DNA from: Dyella_B acidisoli
Lineage (GTDB): Bacteria; Pseudomonadota; Gammaproteobacteria; Xanthomonadales; Rhodanobacteraceae
Assembly: GCF_049532895.1 (NCBI RefSeq)
Contig: NZ_CP064031.1
Location: forward strand, 930,001 to 994,000
Direction: 5' to 3'
Length of the DNA: 64,000 nucleotides
The translations under genes were made by a program, and so were the position numbers. This document shows, piece after piece, positions 53,050 to 60,605 of this stretch. Below the pieces are notes generated by a model. That model was given only the letters and a program-made list of their open reading frames with translations. It did not search any database and was not told the origin of the DNA. Numbering within the stretch: the stretch's first letter is position 1; each line of letters begins with the position of its first letter.

Positions 53050-54087
53050 TCACATCTGCCCAATGACCAACTGCACCAGCAAGCTGCTCACCGACACTGC
53101 TGCCCACACGCCCAGGCCCAGCAGAATCGGCCGCACGCCAGTCGATGCCATCTTGCGCAGATTGGCCGACAGACCGATCGCGGTGAGCGCCACGATGATC
53201 ATGAATTCCGCGGCGAGATGGATCATCGGCTGAATCGCCACCGGCACGAAGCCCGCCGTGCGCACTGCCGATGCCACCAGAAACCACAAAATGAACCACG
53301 GAAAGATGCGGCGCAGGCTGAAGTCGCTGGCGATACCTGCATGCTTCGCCGCGCGCTTTTCCCGCATAGCCACCACGATGGCGAGCACCAGGCAGATCGG
53401 GATGATCAGCGTCGCACGGGTCAACTTCACAATCGTCGCGTAATCGCCTGCCGTGTTGCTGTAGCTGTAGCCGGCAGCAACGACCGAAGACGTATCGTTG
53501 ATCGCTGTGCCCGCCCATAGGCCGAAGCCCAGGTCAGAAAGATGCAGCGCATGCCCCAGCAGCGGAAACAGCAGCACAGCGACGATGTTGAACAGAAAGA
53601 TGGTGGAAATCGCGAATGCGGTGTCGTGATCGTCTGGCTTGATGATCGGCGTCACCGCAGCGATGGCCGAGCCGCCACAAATCGCAGTGCCTACGCCGAT
53701 CAGTATTTTGAGCTTGTCGTGGACCTTCAGCACGCGGCCGAGCAGCCATGCCGTCGCGAATGCCACGCTCATGGTCACCAGCGTAACGGCCAACGACTGC
53801 AACCCCGTTTTCGCCACTTGGGTCAGGCTAAGCCCGAAGCCGAGCGCGATGATCGACCACTGCAGAATCTGTTTGCTTGCGAACTGGATACCGGGGTTGA
53901 ACGCCTCGCCAGGCGCGAACAGGTTGCGCACGGCGATACCGATCAGGATGCCGAACACCGGGCCGCCGATCAGCGGCACTTGGCGCCCCAGCCACCAGGC
54001 CGCGAGGGCAATGGCGAGAGCAAGCAGCAGACCCGATGCGCGAAGGCGCAGGGCAGGTGAGGCGGCGGGGAGGGATACGGCGTTCAT
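53050..54087 (-). CDS. YeiH/UPF0324-family putative sulfate exporter-type membrane protein
   Basis: 345 aa from ATG 54087, with AAGGAG about 10 bases upstream. About ten hydrophobic helices; family motifs IGGPVFGILIGIAVRNLFAP, LQWSIIALGFGLSLTQV, GTAICGGSAIAAVTPII and WAGTAINDTSSVVAAGYSY are clear. The family is a predicted anion (sulfate/sulfite-type) transporter, but the substrate is not proven. It is divergent from a YeiE-like LysR gene, as in Escherichia coli. Confidence 0.88.
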   Translation of the reverse strand: MNAVSLPAASPALRLRASGLLLALAIALAAWWLGRQVPLIGGPVFGILIGIAVRNLFAPGEAFNPGIQFASKQILQWSIIALGFGLSLTQVAKTGLQSLAVTLVTMSVAFATAWLLGRVLKVHDKLKILIGVGTAICGGSAIAAVTPIIKPDDHDTAFAISTIFLFNIVAVLLFPLLGHALHLSDLGFGLWAGTAINDTSSVVAAGYSYSNTAGDYATIVKLTRATLIIPICLVLAIVVAMREKRAAKHAGIASDFSLRRIFPWFILWFLVASAVRTAGFVPVAIQPMIHLAAEFMIIVALTAIGLSANLRKMASTGVRPILLGLGVWAAVSVSSLLVQLVIGQM

Positions 54088-54178
54088 GACGGACAACTCC
54101 TTGGGGACACCGCCATTTTCCATTTCGTCATGTATTAGGAAAATTTGAAATATCTAATCAATCCTATAAGATAAGCTG
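54088..54178. promoter_or_regulatory. AT-rich divergent promoter region of the yeiH-like and LysR genes
   Basis: The 91-bp gap contains the AT-rich run GAAATATCTAATCAATCCTA, then TAAGATAAG, unusual for this genome. Several T-N11-A spacings fit LysR-type binding. Individual -10/-35 boxes are not secure. Confidence 0.45.
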
Positions 54179-55057
54179 ATGCTTAATGTCAGCTTGCGTC
54201 AGCTTGATGTATTCGTGCAGATCGCCCTGCACGGCAGCGTGCGCGCCGCCGCTGAGCGGCTGCACCTCACCCAGCCGGCGGCCAGCATGGCCCTGGCGGA
54301 AATGGAGCGTCAGCTCGATGCGCCCGTGTTCGATCGCGAGCGCGGCCGGCTCCGGCTCAACGCGCGAGGGCGTGAGCTGCTTCCGCTGGCGCAGGAACTG
54401 CTGGAACGCCACGCCGAATTCGGGCGCCGCGCCACCGGCAAGACGGTGGCGCTCGCTGGGGAATTGCGTATTGGTGCGAGCAACACGGTCGGCAATTATC
54501 GCGTCGGTGAACTGCTGGGCGACTTCGTGCGCGCACATCCGCAAGTCGCCATCCGCCTGCGCGTGGGCAATACGGATGACATCGCCACCGCAGTGCTCGA
54601 TCACAGCCTGGACGTCGGTTGTGTGGAAGGACCGGTCACGCATCCACTACTGGAAGTGCGGCCTTGGCGCGACGACACGCTGCTGGTCTGCGCGTCACCC
54701 GAACATCCTTTGGCGAAGAAGCGGGGACTGAAACCGGAACACTTCGCCGGTGAACGCTGGATCCTGCGCGAACACGGCTCCGCCACGCGCGTTACCACCG
54801 AGCGAGCGCTGGCTCAATTGCCGCCAGGCGAAACGGTGATGGAGCTGGATCAGATCGAGGCCATAAAACAGGCTGTTGCCGCAGGCCTTGGCATCGCATG
54901 CCTACCGCAAGTTGCTGTGAGCGATGCACTGGCAACAGGAAAATTGATTGCGTTGAAAACACCGTTCCTCGATCTGCATCGCAAGCTGTCCATGCTTCTG
55001 CATCGCGAAAAATATCGCGGCGCGGCGTTGGAAGTCTTTTTGCAATCCGTGACGTAG
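54179..55057 (+). CDS. LysR-family regulator (YeiE-like)
   Basis: 292 aa. HTH: LDVFVQIALHGSVRAAAERL, then HLTQPAASMALAEMERQLDA. The effector domain starts LAGELRIGASNTVGNYRVGE and includes LDVGCVEGPVTHP. In E. coli the related YeiE lies divergent from yeiH and responds to sulfur or iron-related signals; this regulator probably controls the neighbouring transporter. Confidence 0.88.
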   Translation: MLNVSLRQLDVFVQIALHGSVRAAAERLHLTQPAASMALAEMERQLDAPVFDRERGRLRLNARGRELLPLAQELLERHAEFGRRATGKTVALAGELRIGASNTVGNYRVGELLGDFVRAHPQVAIRLRVGNTDDIATAVLDHSLDVGCVEGPVTHPLLEVRPWRDDTLLVCASPEHPLAKKRGLKPEHFAGERWILREHGSATRVTTERALAQLPPGETVMELDQIEAIKQAVAAGLGIACLPQVAVSDALATGKLIALKTPFLDLHRKLSMLLHREKYRGAALEVFLQSVT

Positions 55058-55075
55058 CCTTCGGCGAAGCAATTT

Positions 55076-55150
55076 GCAGGTTAGGGTGCACGCCCCAAAG
55101 TCGCCATGCCTGCGGACATGACGATATTGGACTTTGCACTTCAATCTACG
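55076..55150. repeat. Degenerate GTAGG-GGGGTGCA palindromic element
   Basis: GCAGGTTAGGGTGCACGCCC opens it, CGCCATGCC...GGACATGACG lies in the centre, and GGACTTTGCACTTCAATCTA, then CGCC closes it. It is an eroded copy of the perfect element at 43176. It lies between the convergent LysR and ptsI genes. Confidence 0.6.
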
Positions 55151-55152
55151 CC

Positions 55153-56895
55153 CTACGCTGACTCGGGGCAGACGATGGAAGCGAGCAGGGCCTCCGCTTC
55201 TTCGTGCGTACGTGCACGAATCAGCCGTGGCGCGAAACTGCGCAGTTTCGCGTGATCGAGCGTGGCGAGACGATCGCGCACGACCAGGATGCGGCTGGGA
55301 TGCATGCTGAATTCATTCAAGCCGAGCGCGAGCAGCAGCGCGGTGAAGTTTTCGTCGCCGCCGATCTCGCCGCATAGGCTGACCGACTTGCCGGCACGGC
55401 GACCGGCGGAAATCACGTGCGAAAGCAAGCGCAGCAGCGCGGGCTGCAGAGGGTTGTAGATGTTGTCCAGTGCATCGTTGCCGCGGTCTGCGGCGAGCAC
55501 GTATTGCGCCAGGTCGTTGGTGCCGATGGCGAGAAAGTCGGAGTGCTCGAGCAGGGCGCGGACGTTGATCGCGGCGGCGGGCACTTCGATCATCGCGCCG
55601 AGCGGGAGTTTCTCCGGCAGGTCGATGTTCTCGCGTTTGAGTTCTTGTCGCGCCAGTTTGAACAGTGTCCGCACGGCGATCAATTCATCGGGTTGCGTCA
55701 CCATCGGCACGAGCACGCGCACCGGGCCGTAGCAAGCAGCGCGCAGGATGGCACGGATCTGCGTGGTGAACACGGCCGGATGGCGCAATGAAAGACGTAC
55801 ACCGCGCACGCCCAGAGCGGGGTTTTCTTCGCCGCGGATCACCAGGCCTGCAGCGTCGGCTTTGTCGGCACCGAGATCGAGTGTGCGTATCGTTACCGGT
55901 GTGCCGCCCATCCCCATCACCACATCGCGATAGGCGTTGAACTGTTCGTCTTCGGACGGCAAACCTTTGTGGCGCAGGAACAGGAATTCCGTGCGATACA
56001 GGCCCACACCGTCCGCGCCGCGCGCACGGGCGAGCGCGACGTCGCTAACCGATTCGGCGTTGGCCAGCAGGCGAATGTGGATGCCGTCGCGTGTAAGCGT
56101 AGGTGCGTTGGCCAGGCTGGCTAGCCTGCGCCCTTCTTGCGCCGCTTCGCGCTGCCATGCGCGGTAGCGGGCCAGGTCCTGCGCGGCGGGGTGCACCACG
56201 GCTTCGCCGCGTTCGGTGTCGAGCAGGATCAGATCGTCGTCATGAATGGTGGAGAGTGCATCGCGCGTGCCTACCAGCATGGGCAAGTTGAGGCTGCGCG
56301 CAAGAATCGCGCTATGCGAATACGGACTGCCGGAGCTGGTGATCACGCCGAGCAGGCCGTTGCCCGCCAGATGCGCCATATCGGCAGGCGCGATGGTATC
56401 GGCGACCAGGATTTCACCGACGCGCGCGGCAAGCTTGCGCTCCTCCGCGCTCGTTTGACGCTGTAGCGCGGAGATGACGCGACCGATGACCTGGTCGACA
56501 TCTTCCATGCGGCTGCGCAGATAGGGATCGTCCATGGCTGCGAACACGCCGGCAAGACGGTCGCGCTGTTTCTTCAGCGCGGCGCCGGCGCGATAGCGAC
56601 CGATGGTGATCATCTCGTCCAGGCCGCGCAGCAGCTCGGCATCGTCCAGCAGCAGGCTATGCGCGTCGATGAATTCGTTGACTTCGCGCGCCAGCGCACC
56701 GTGCAGCTTGCCGCGCAGTTCGTGCAGTTCCTGCCGCGCCGTGTTGAGCGCGGCATGCAAGCGTTCCAGTTCGGAGGGGACTTCTTCTTCGGTAAGCGGA
56801 CGGGTGTCGACCAGGTAGCGGCTGGGCTGCACGAGGCGCGCGCGGCCGAGTGTCATGCCGCGCGAAGCCATGGTGCCGGAGAGGATTTGCCTCAT
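55153..56895 (-). CDS. ptsI: Phosphoenolpyruvate-protein phosphotransferase (PTS Enzyme I)
   Basis: 580 aa. It takes phosphate from PEP and passes it to HPr. The swivelling N-domain has active-site His194 in GSPYSHSAILARS. The PEP-binding barrel has YRTEFLFLR, RTLDLGADK, and FLAIGTNDLAQYVLAADRGN, then SLCGEIGGDE with its catalytic Cys. It lies 125 bp downstream of ptsH, the gap being filled by an inverted repeat. Confidence 0.96.
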   Translation of the reverse strand: MRQILSGTMASRGMTLGRARLVQPSRYLVDTRPLTEEEVPSELERLHAALNTARQELHELRGKLHGALAREVNEFIDAHSLLLDDAELLRGLDEMITIGRYRAGAALKKQRDRLAGVFAAMDDPYLRSRMEDVDQVIGRVISALQRQTSAEERKLAARVGEILVADTIAPADMAHLAGNGLLGVITSSGSPYSHSAILARSLNLPMLVGTRDALSTIHDDDLILLDTERGEAVVHPAAQDLARYRAWQREAAQEGRRLASLANAPTLTRDGIHIRLLANAESVSDVALARARGADGVGLYRTEFLFLRHKGLPSEDEQFNAYRDVVMGMGGTPVTIRTLDLGADKADAAGLVIRGEENPALGVRGVRLSLRHPAVFTTQIRAILRAACYGPVRVLVPMVTQPDELIAVRTLFKLARQELKRENIDLPEKLPLGAMIEVPAAAINVRALLEHSDFLAIGTNDLAQYVLAADRGNDALDNIYNPLQPALLRLLSHVISAGRRAGKSVSLCGEIGGDENFTALLLALGLNEFSMHPSRILVVRDRLATLDHAKLRSFAPRLIRARTHEEAEALLASIVCPESA

Positions 56896-56918
56896 GGACG
56901 ACCCCCATGGGGATCGCC

Positions 56919-57012
56919 GGGAACGGGGAGCGTGGAACGGGGAACGCGAGCAGTGCGCAGGTGCACGTCACGCCGCAAGCGTGATGTTCCCCGTTCTCTG
57001 TTCCTTGTTCCC
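56919..57012. repeat. 27-bp-arm inverted repeat between ptsH and ptsI
   Basis: Arms 56919-56945 and 56986-57012 match at 21 of 27 positions (core GGAACGGGGAAC / GTTCCCCGTT), with a 40-bp loop. It fills the 125-bp intergenic gap in the minus-strand PTS operon, so it may set ptsI levels relative to ptsH. Confidence 0.7.
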
Positions 57013-57020
57013 TGCTTCAT

Positions 57021-57290
57021 TCACGCCCCTTCATCGAATTTGCGATCGAACAGATCGATCACCGCGCCAAGTGCTGCCGATTCGTCCGGCCCATCGGCGC
57101 GCACCGTGAGCGGCGTGCCGATGCCTGCGGCCAACATCATGACGCCCATGATGCTTTGCGCATTTACTTCGCGGCCTTTGCTGATCAACCACACGGTGGA
57201 TTTGAAACTTTGCACGAGCTGCACCAGCTTGGCTGATGCGCGGGCATGCAAGCCCAGTTTGTTGGAGACGACGATTTCTTTTTCAAGCAT
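57021..57290 (-). CDS. ptsH: Phosphocarrier protein HPr
   Basis: 89 aa from ATG 57290 (MLEKEIVVSNKLGLHARASA). Phospho-acceptor His15 is in GLHARAS, and regulatory Ser46 lies in EVNAQSIMGVMML, the site for HprK. The start overlaps the EIIA gene by 8 bp. Together with HprK nearby this supports a regulatory PTS with His and Ser phosphorylation. Confidence 0.95.
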   Translation of the reverse strand: MLEKEIVVSNKLGLHARASAKLVQLVQSFKSTVWLISKGREVNAQSIMGVMMLAAGIGTPLTVRADGPDESAALGAVIDLFDRKFDEGA

Positions 57291-57675
57291 GATCGATGAA
57301 GATTCCTCCGCGACCGCCGCTGGCCGCGATTTCAGCAAGTTCGTCCAGCGGCTTGTCGGCGTAGTTGAGTACGCGCAGCAGCATGGGCAGGTTCAATCCC
57401 GAAACACAGCGCAGCCTTACGCCCACGCTACTCAACGACAGCCCGATGTTGCAGGGCGTGGCGCCGTAAAGATCGGCCAGCACCAGCACGCCTTCGCCTT
57501 GATCCAGTTCGCGCGCATGCTTGGCCGTGAGTGTGCGCATCACATCCGGATCGGCACGTGCGGGCACTTCCACGGTGGCGACCCGCAGCGGCAGTTTGGG
57601 CAGCACGTGACGTGCGGCTTTCACCAGCGCCTGGCCGACCGACTCATGGGTCATCAGAAGCACGCCGACGCTCAT
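57283..57675 (-). CDS. PTS EIIA component, mannose/fructose-sorbose class
   Basis: 130 aa, a stand-alone EIIA of the ManX type. N-terminal MSVGVLLMTHESVGQALVKA carries the phospho-acceptor His10; VLVLADLYGATPCNIGLSL is the conserved loop. There is no EIIB, EIIC or EIID in the window, so it likely relays phosphate to a regulatory target rather than importing sugar. Confidence 0.93.
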   Translation of the reverse strand: MSVGVLLMTHESVGQALVKAARHVLPKLPLRVATVEVPARADPDVMRTLTAKHARELDQGEGVLVLADLYGATPCNIGLSLSSVGVRLRCVSGLNLPMLLRVLNYADKPLDELAEIAASGGRGGIFIDHA

Positions 57676-57700
57676 GACACGGCGGCTTCCGTTGAGTTAG

Positions 57701-57968
57701 AGAGCCTGTCTACGGCCTCCGCATAGCCCGCGTTGTCACGGCGTGGTCGCCAGGTGGTAGTGCGTGGCGTAGCGCTTGACTGGCCGTCAAGCCAAGCCGC
57801 GCGCTGCCGCATGGCGACCACACCGTGACAACCCTTCGGGCCGGATCTGTTTGCTCGCCGAGCGGCGTCCTCACTCAGTTGTGTATCGACATACACGCCT
57901 TCGTTCCTCCTTGCCCGACAGGCAAACAGATTCCGGCGCGGGCCATGCGGAGGCCGTAGGCAGGCTCT
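57701..57968. repeat. 268-bp multi-arm inverted repeat between rapZ and the EIIA gene
   Basis: Outer arms 57701-57732 and 57937-57968 pair at 30 of 32 positions. Inside are a second stem (57733-57751 with 57813-57831, 18 of 19), a short stem GCTTGAC/GTCAAGC (57774-57792), a third stem (57841-57854 with 57922-57936, one bulge) and a small hairpin GTGTAT-CGAC-ATACAC (57881-57896). This gives a multi-branched fold that closes on itself. It fills most of the 310-bp gap and contains no supported ORF. It may be a mobile palindromic element or a structured mRNA leader of the EIIA-ptsH-ptsI genes. Confidence 0.85.
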
Positions 57969-57985
57969 AGCAGACATCATAAACA

Positions 57986-58879
57986 TCACTCAAGTTCGCG
58001 ATGGAATGTGAGAACGCCTTCGCGGCTGGCGCGATAGTGCGCGGCAAGTTTCTCGACCAGATAGACCGAGCGATGGCGTCCGCCGGTGCAACCGATGGAA
58101 ATGGTGACGTAGCTGCGATCGTCCGCCTCGAAGCGGGGTAGCCACGCATCCAGCCAGCGTGAGGTGTCGGCGAAATATTCGCTCACCATTGGTTGCTTTT
58201 CGAGGAATTCGCGCACCAGCGCATCCTTGCCGGATAGCGGGCGCAGCGTGGGTTCCCAGTGTGGATTGGGCAGGCAGCGTGTGTCGAATACGAAATCCGA
58301 ATCCAGCGGCAGCCCGCGGCGGAACGCAAACGACTGGAACATCAGCGTGAGCCCGGACGTGGTCTGTGCGTAGCCGGTGGCGATCAGGCGACGCAGCTGA
58401 TGCACGTTCAAGTTGCTGGAATCGATCACGCGTTCGGCGATCGCCATCAGCGGACGCAGCAGCCGGCGTTCTTCGGCAATTGCATCGGCCAGAGACATGC
58501 CGAGCGAAGCCAGCGGATGGCGGCGGCGTGTTTCCGAATAGCGCTTGATCAAAACCTCATCATTGCAGTCGAGGAAGATCAGATGCACCTGCACCGTGGC
58601 GGCCAGCGTCGAGAGCACCTGGGGCATGTGCTGGAAATCTTCATCGCGGCTGCGCACGTCCACGCCGACGGCAATGCGCCGACGGCCGCTGTAGCCGCCC
58701 GTCGCCGCTTCCACCAATTCCGGCAGCAGTGTGCTGGGCAGGTTGTCGACGCAGTAGAACTCCAGATCCTCCAGCGCGCGCAGGGCGACGGTCTTGCCGC
58801 CGCCAGACATGCCAGTGAGCACCACCAGATGGATGGCGTTCGGATCGTCGTTATTGATCAATCCTTCGTAGTGAGTCAT
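57986..58879 (-). CDS. rapZ: RNase adapter protein RapZ
   Basis: 297 aa. P-loop GMSGGGKTVALRALED near the N-terminus, DVRSRDEDF, and the C-terminal GCTGGRHRSVYLVEKLA segment are diagnostic. In enterobacteria RapZ binds GlmZ-type sRNA and glucosamine-6-phosphate to control GlmS. It is encoded 4 bp after hprK on the same strand. Confidence 0.95.
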   Translation of the reverse strand: MTHYEGLINNDDPNAIHLVVLTGMSGGGKTVALRALEDLEFYCVDNLPSTLLPELVEAATGGYSGRRRIAVGVDVRSRDEDFQHMPQVLSTLAATVQVHLIFLDCNDEVLIKRYSETRRRHPLASLGMSLADAIAEERRLLRPLMAIAERVIDSSNLNVHQLRRLIATGYAQTTSGLTLMFQSFAFRRGLPLDSDFVFDTRCLPNPHWEPTLRPLSGKDALVREFLEKQPMVSEYFADTSRWLDAWLPRFEADDRSYVTISIGCTGGRHRSVYLVEKLAAHYRASREGVLTFHRELE

Positions 58880-58883
58880 GCGT

Positions 58884-59834
58884 TCACCAAGGCGGCAGTC
58901 GGCGCATCTGGTGGGCCTGGCGGTCCATGAAGCTTTGCGCCGGATCGATGCCCTTGCTCTTCAGCATATGGCTGCGCACGGCGGCTTCCACCAGTACCGC
59001 CAAGTTGCGGCCGGGGGCAACGGGCAGGGTGATCATCGGCATCTTCACGTCGAAGATGTCACGGTGGCCCACGTCGCCGGTCAGGCGCGTAAGCGCATCG
59101 ACATTTTCGCCGTCGCGCAATGGTTTGAGATGGATGACCAGGCGCAGATACTTGGACGTCTTCACCGAGGTGTGGCCGAACATCTCGCGCACATTGAGCA
59201 CGCCCAAGCCGCGCACTTCCAGGAGATCCTGCAACAGCTCGGGGCAGGCGCCGTCGACCACGTCCGGTGCGATCAAGGTGAATTCGGGCGCATCGTCGGC
59301 AACCAGGCGATGGCCGCGGCTGATCAGTTCCAGCGCCAGCTCGCTCTTGCCAGAGCCGGCTTCGCCGGTGATCAGCACGCCGATAGAGAACACTTCCAGC
59401 AACACGCCATGCAGGGTGAGGCGTGGCGCCATGGTGCGCGCCAGGTGGTATTGCATCCAGGTGAGCAGCTCATGGCCGCGCTTGGCGCTGATCCATAGTG
59501 GCGTGTCCGTTTCTTCGGCCACCTCGCGCAGGTCGGAGGGGATCGCCTGATCCTTGGTCACAATGAATGCGACCGGATGCGTGGCAGCTGCTTTGTGGAT
59601 GACTTCCCAGCGCTGGCGCGAATCGAGGCCGTCGAGGTAGCTCAGCTCCTCCGTGCCGACGATCTGGATCTTGTTGGGATAGATGACGTTGAGATAGCCA
59701 ACCAGCGACGGGCGGCGCGCAGGCGTGGAGCCATATTCGAGCACGCGCATTTCGCCGCGCATGCCGGCCACCCAGCGCAATGCCATGCGCTCGTGGATAT
59801 CGTCGAAGAGTTGTCTTGCGGTGAGCCGGTCCAA
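58884..59834 (-). CDS. hprK: HPr kinase/phosphorylase
   Basis: 316 aa, predicted to start at TTG 59834 (translated MDRLTARQLFDDIHERMALR), with AAAGGGAA 4-11 bases upstream. The only upstream ATG in frame (60041) would force translation of the palindromic repeat and a poly-Pro run. Walker A GEAGSGKSELALELISRGH is followed by RLVADDAPEF and LEVRGLGVLNVREMFG, the HprK signature. It phosphorylates or dephosphorylates HPr Ser46. Overall length matches proteobacterial HprK. Confidence 0.93.
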   Translation of the reverse strand: MDRLTARQLFDDIHERMALRWVAGMRGEMRVLEYGSTPARRPSLVGYLNVIYPNKIQIVGTEELSYLDGLDSRQRWEVIHKAAATHPVAFIVTKDQAIPSDLREVAEETDTPLWISAKRGHELLTWMQYHLARTMAPRLTLHGVLLEVFSIGVLITGEAGSGKSELALELISRGHRLVADDAPEFTLIAPDVVDGACPELLQDLLEVRGLGVLNVREMFGHTSVKTSKYLRLVIHLKPLRDGENVDALTRLTGDVGHRDIFDVKMPMITLPVAPGRNLAVLVEAAVRSHMLKSKGIDPAQSFMDRQAHQMRRLPPW

Positions 59835-59936
59835 AGATATTCCCTTTGCGCCGCGTGGCTGCCTGGGCGGAGGCGGCGGCGGGGGACATTGTGCCAGCTT
59901 TTGCGATCCCCTCTGTTCGAAGACGGACAGTGTTTT

Positions 59937-60107
59937 TCCCTCTCCCCTCTGGGGAGAGGGCGGGGTGAGGGGGCAATCTTGCGGGGAAGGTGCATCGGAG
60001 CATCGTTTTATTGAGGTCTGGGGCAAGCCTTGGCCCCTCACCCCAACCCTCTCCCCGGAGGGGAGAGGGAGGACTCTTGAACGTGCTCTCCCCGAAGGGG
60101 AGAGGGG
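59937..60107. repeat. Compound palindromic repeat in the hprK-hpf gap (ptsN position)
   Basis: It contains CCCTCTCCCCTCTGGGGAGA, GGGTGAGGGGGCAATCTTGC, the mirrored GGCAAGCCTTGGCCCCTCAC with a GGAGGGGAGAGGGAG stem, and then an additional CTCTCCCCGAAGGGGAGAG hairpin. The paired unit is closely related to 48814-48947. It occupies the site where other gammaproteobacteria carry ptsN; no EIIA-Ntr gene or remnant was found. Confidence 0.8.
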
Positions 60108-60125
60108 TGAAACGGAGTTGTTGTA

Positions 60126-60449
60126 TCAACCGTACTGACGGATTTCTCTTACTTCACGTTGATGCTTATCACACAGCTTTTCGCGATAACGGCGAAGCTG
60201 GTCAACGAGCTTGTCAAAGAGGATGTCGATCGAGGCGTACATGTCGTGCTCGGTGGCTTCGGCGTGCAGCGTATTGCCCGCTACCTTGAGCGTTCCTTCG
60301 GCGCGTTGCTGAAGTTTGTCTACCGAAAGCACTACGTTCAGGCTGACGATGCGGTCGTCGAGGCGGGTCAATCGGTCAAGCTTGGTTTCCGCGCGATTGC
60401 GCAGAGCTGGGGTCACTTCGATCCGATGGCCACTGAGTTGGAATTGCAT
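60126..60449 (-). CDS. hpf: Short ribosome hibernation promoting factor
   Basis: 107 aa from ATG 60449 (MQFQLSGHRIEVTPALRNRA), with a perfect AAGGAGG 7-13 bases upstream. The beta-alpha-beta-beta-beta-alpha S30AE fold is indicated by VVLSVDKLQQRAEGTLKVAG and HDMYASIDILFDKLVDQLRR. It dimerises ribosomes in stationary phase. Adjacent to rpoN, as in most gammaproteobacteria. Confidence 0.94.
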   Translation of the reverse strand: MQFQLSGHRIEVTPALRNRAETKLDRLTRLDDRIVSLNVVLSVDKLQQRAEGTLKVAGNTLHAEATEHDMYASIDILFDKLVDQLRRYREKLCDKHQREVREIRQYG

Positions 60450-60547
60450 GGTACGCCTCCTTCTAGAGCTGGCCGCCAATGGCGGCGTTGATCGATGCGC
60501 AGATCGAAAAGAGCCGACCGTTGCATCGTGAAGCTAGACCTTGTTCT

Positions 60548-60577
60548 GTAATATGGGATTGTCCTGCCGCTGTGCAA
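60548..60577 (-). promoter_or_regulatory. Possible sigma-70 promoter of hpf
   Basis: On the minus strand, TTGCAC (60572-60577) and TATTAC (60548-60553) are separated by 18 bp, about 100 bp upstream of hpf and after the rpoN stop. A GCCGCC-AAT-GGCGGC hairpin lies at 60472-60486 in the leader. Only moderate support. Confidence 0.4.
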
Positions 60578-60605
60578 GTTCCCGGGCATGGCCGGATGGC
60601 ATGGT

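Noticed and set aside
37531..60107. Regular C-rich repeats as a CRISPR array
   Set aside because: Units are palindromic, dispersed over tens of kb and single or paired; there are no regularly spaced repeats or cas genes.
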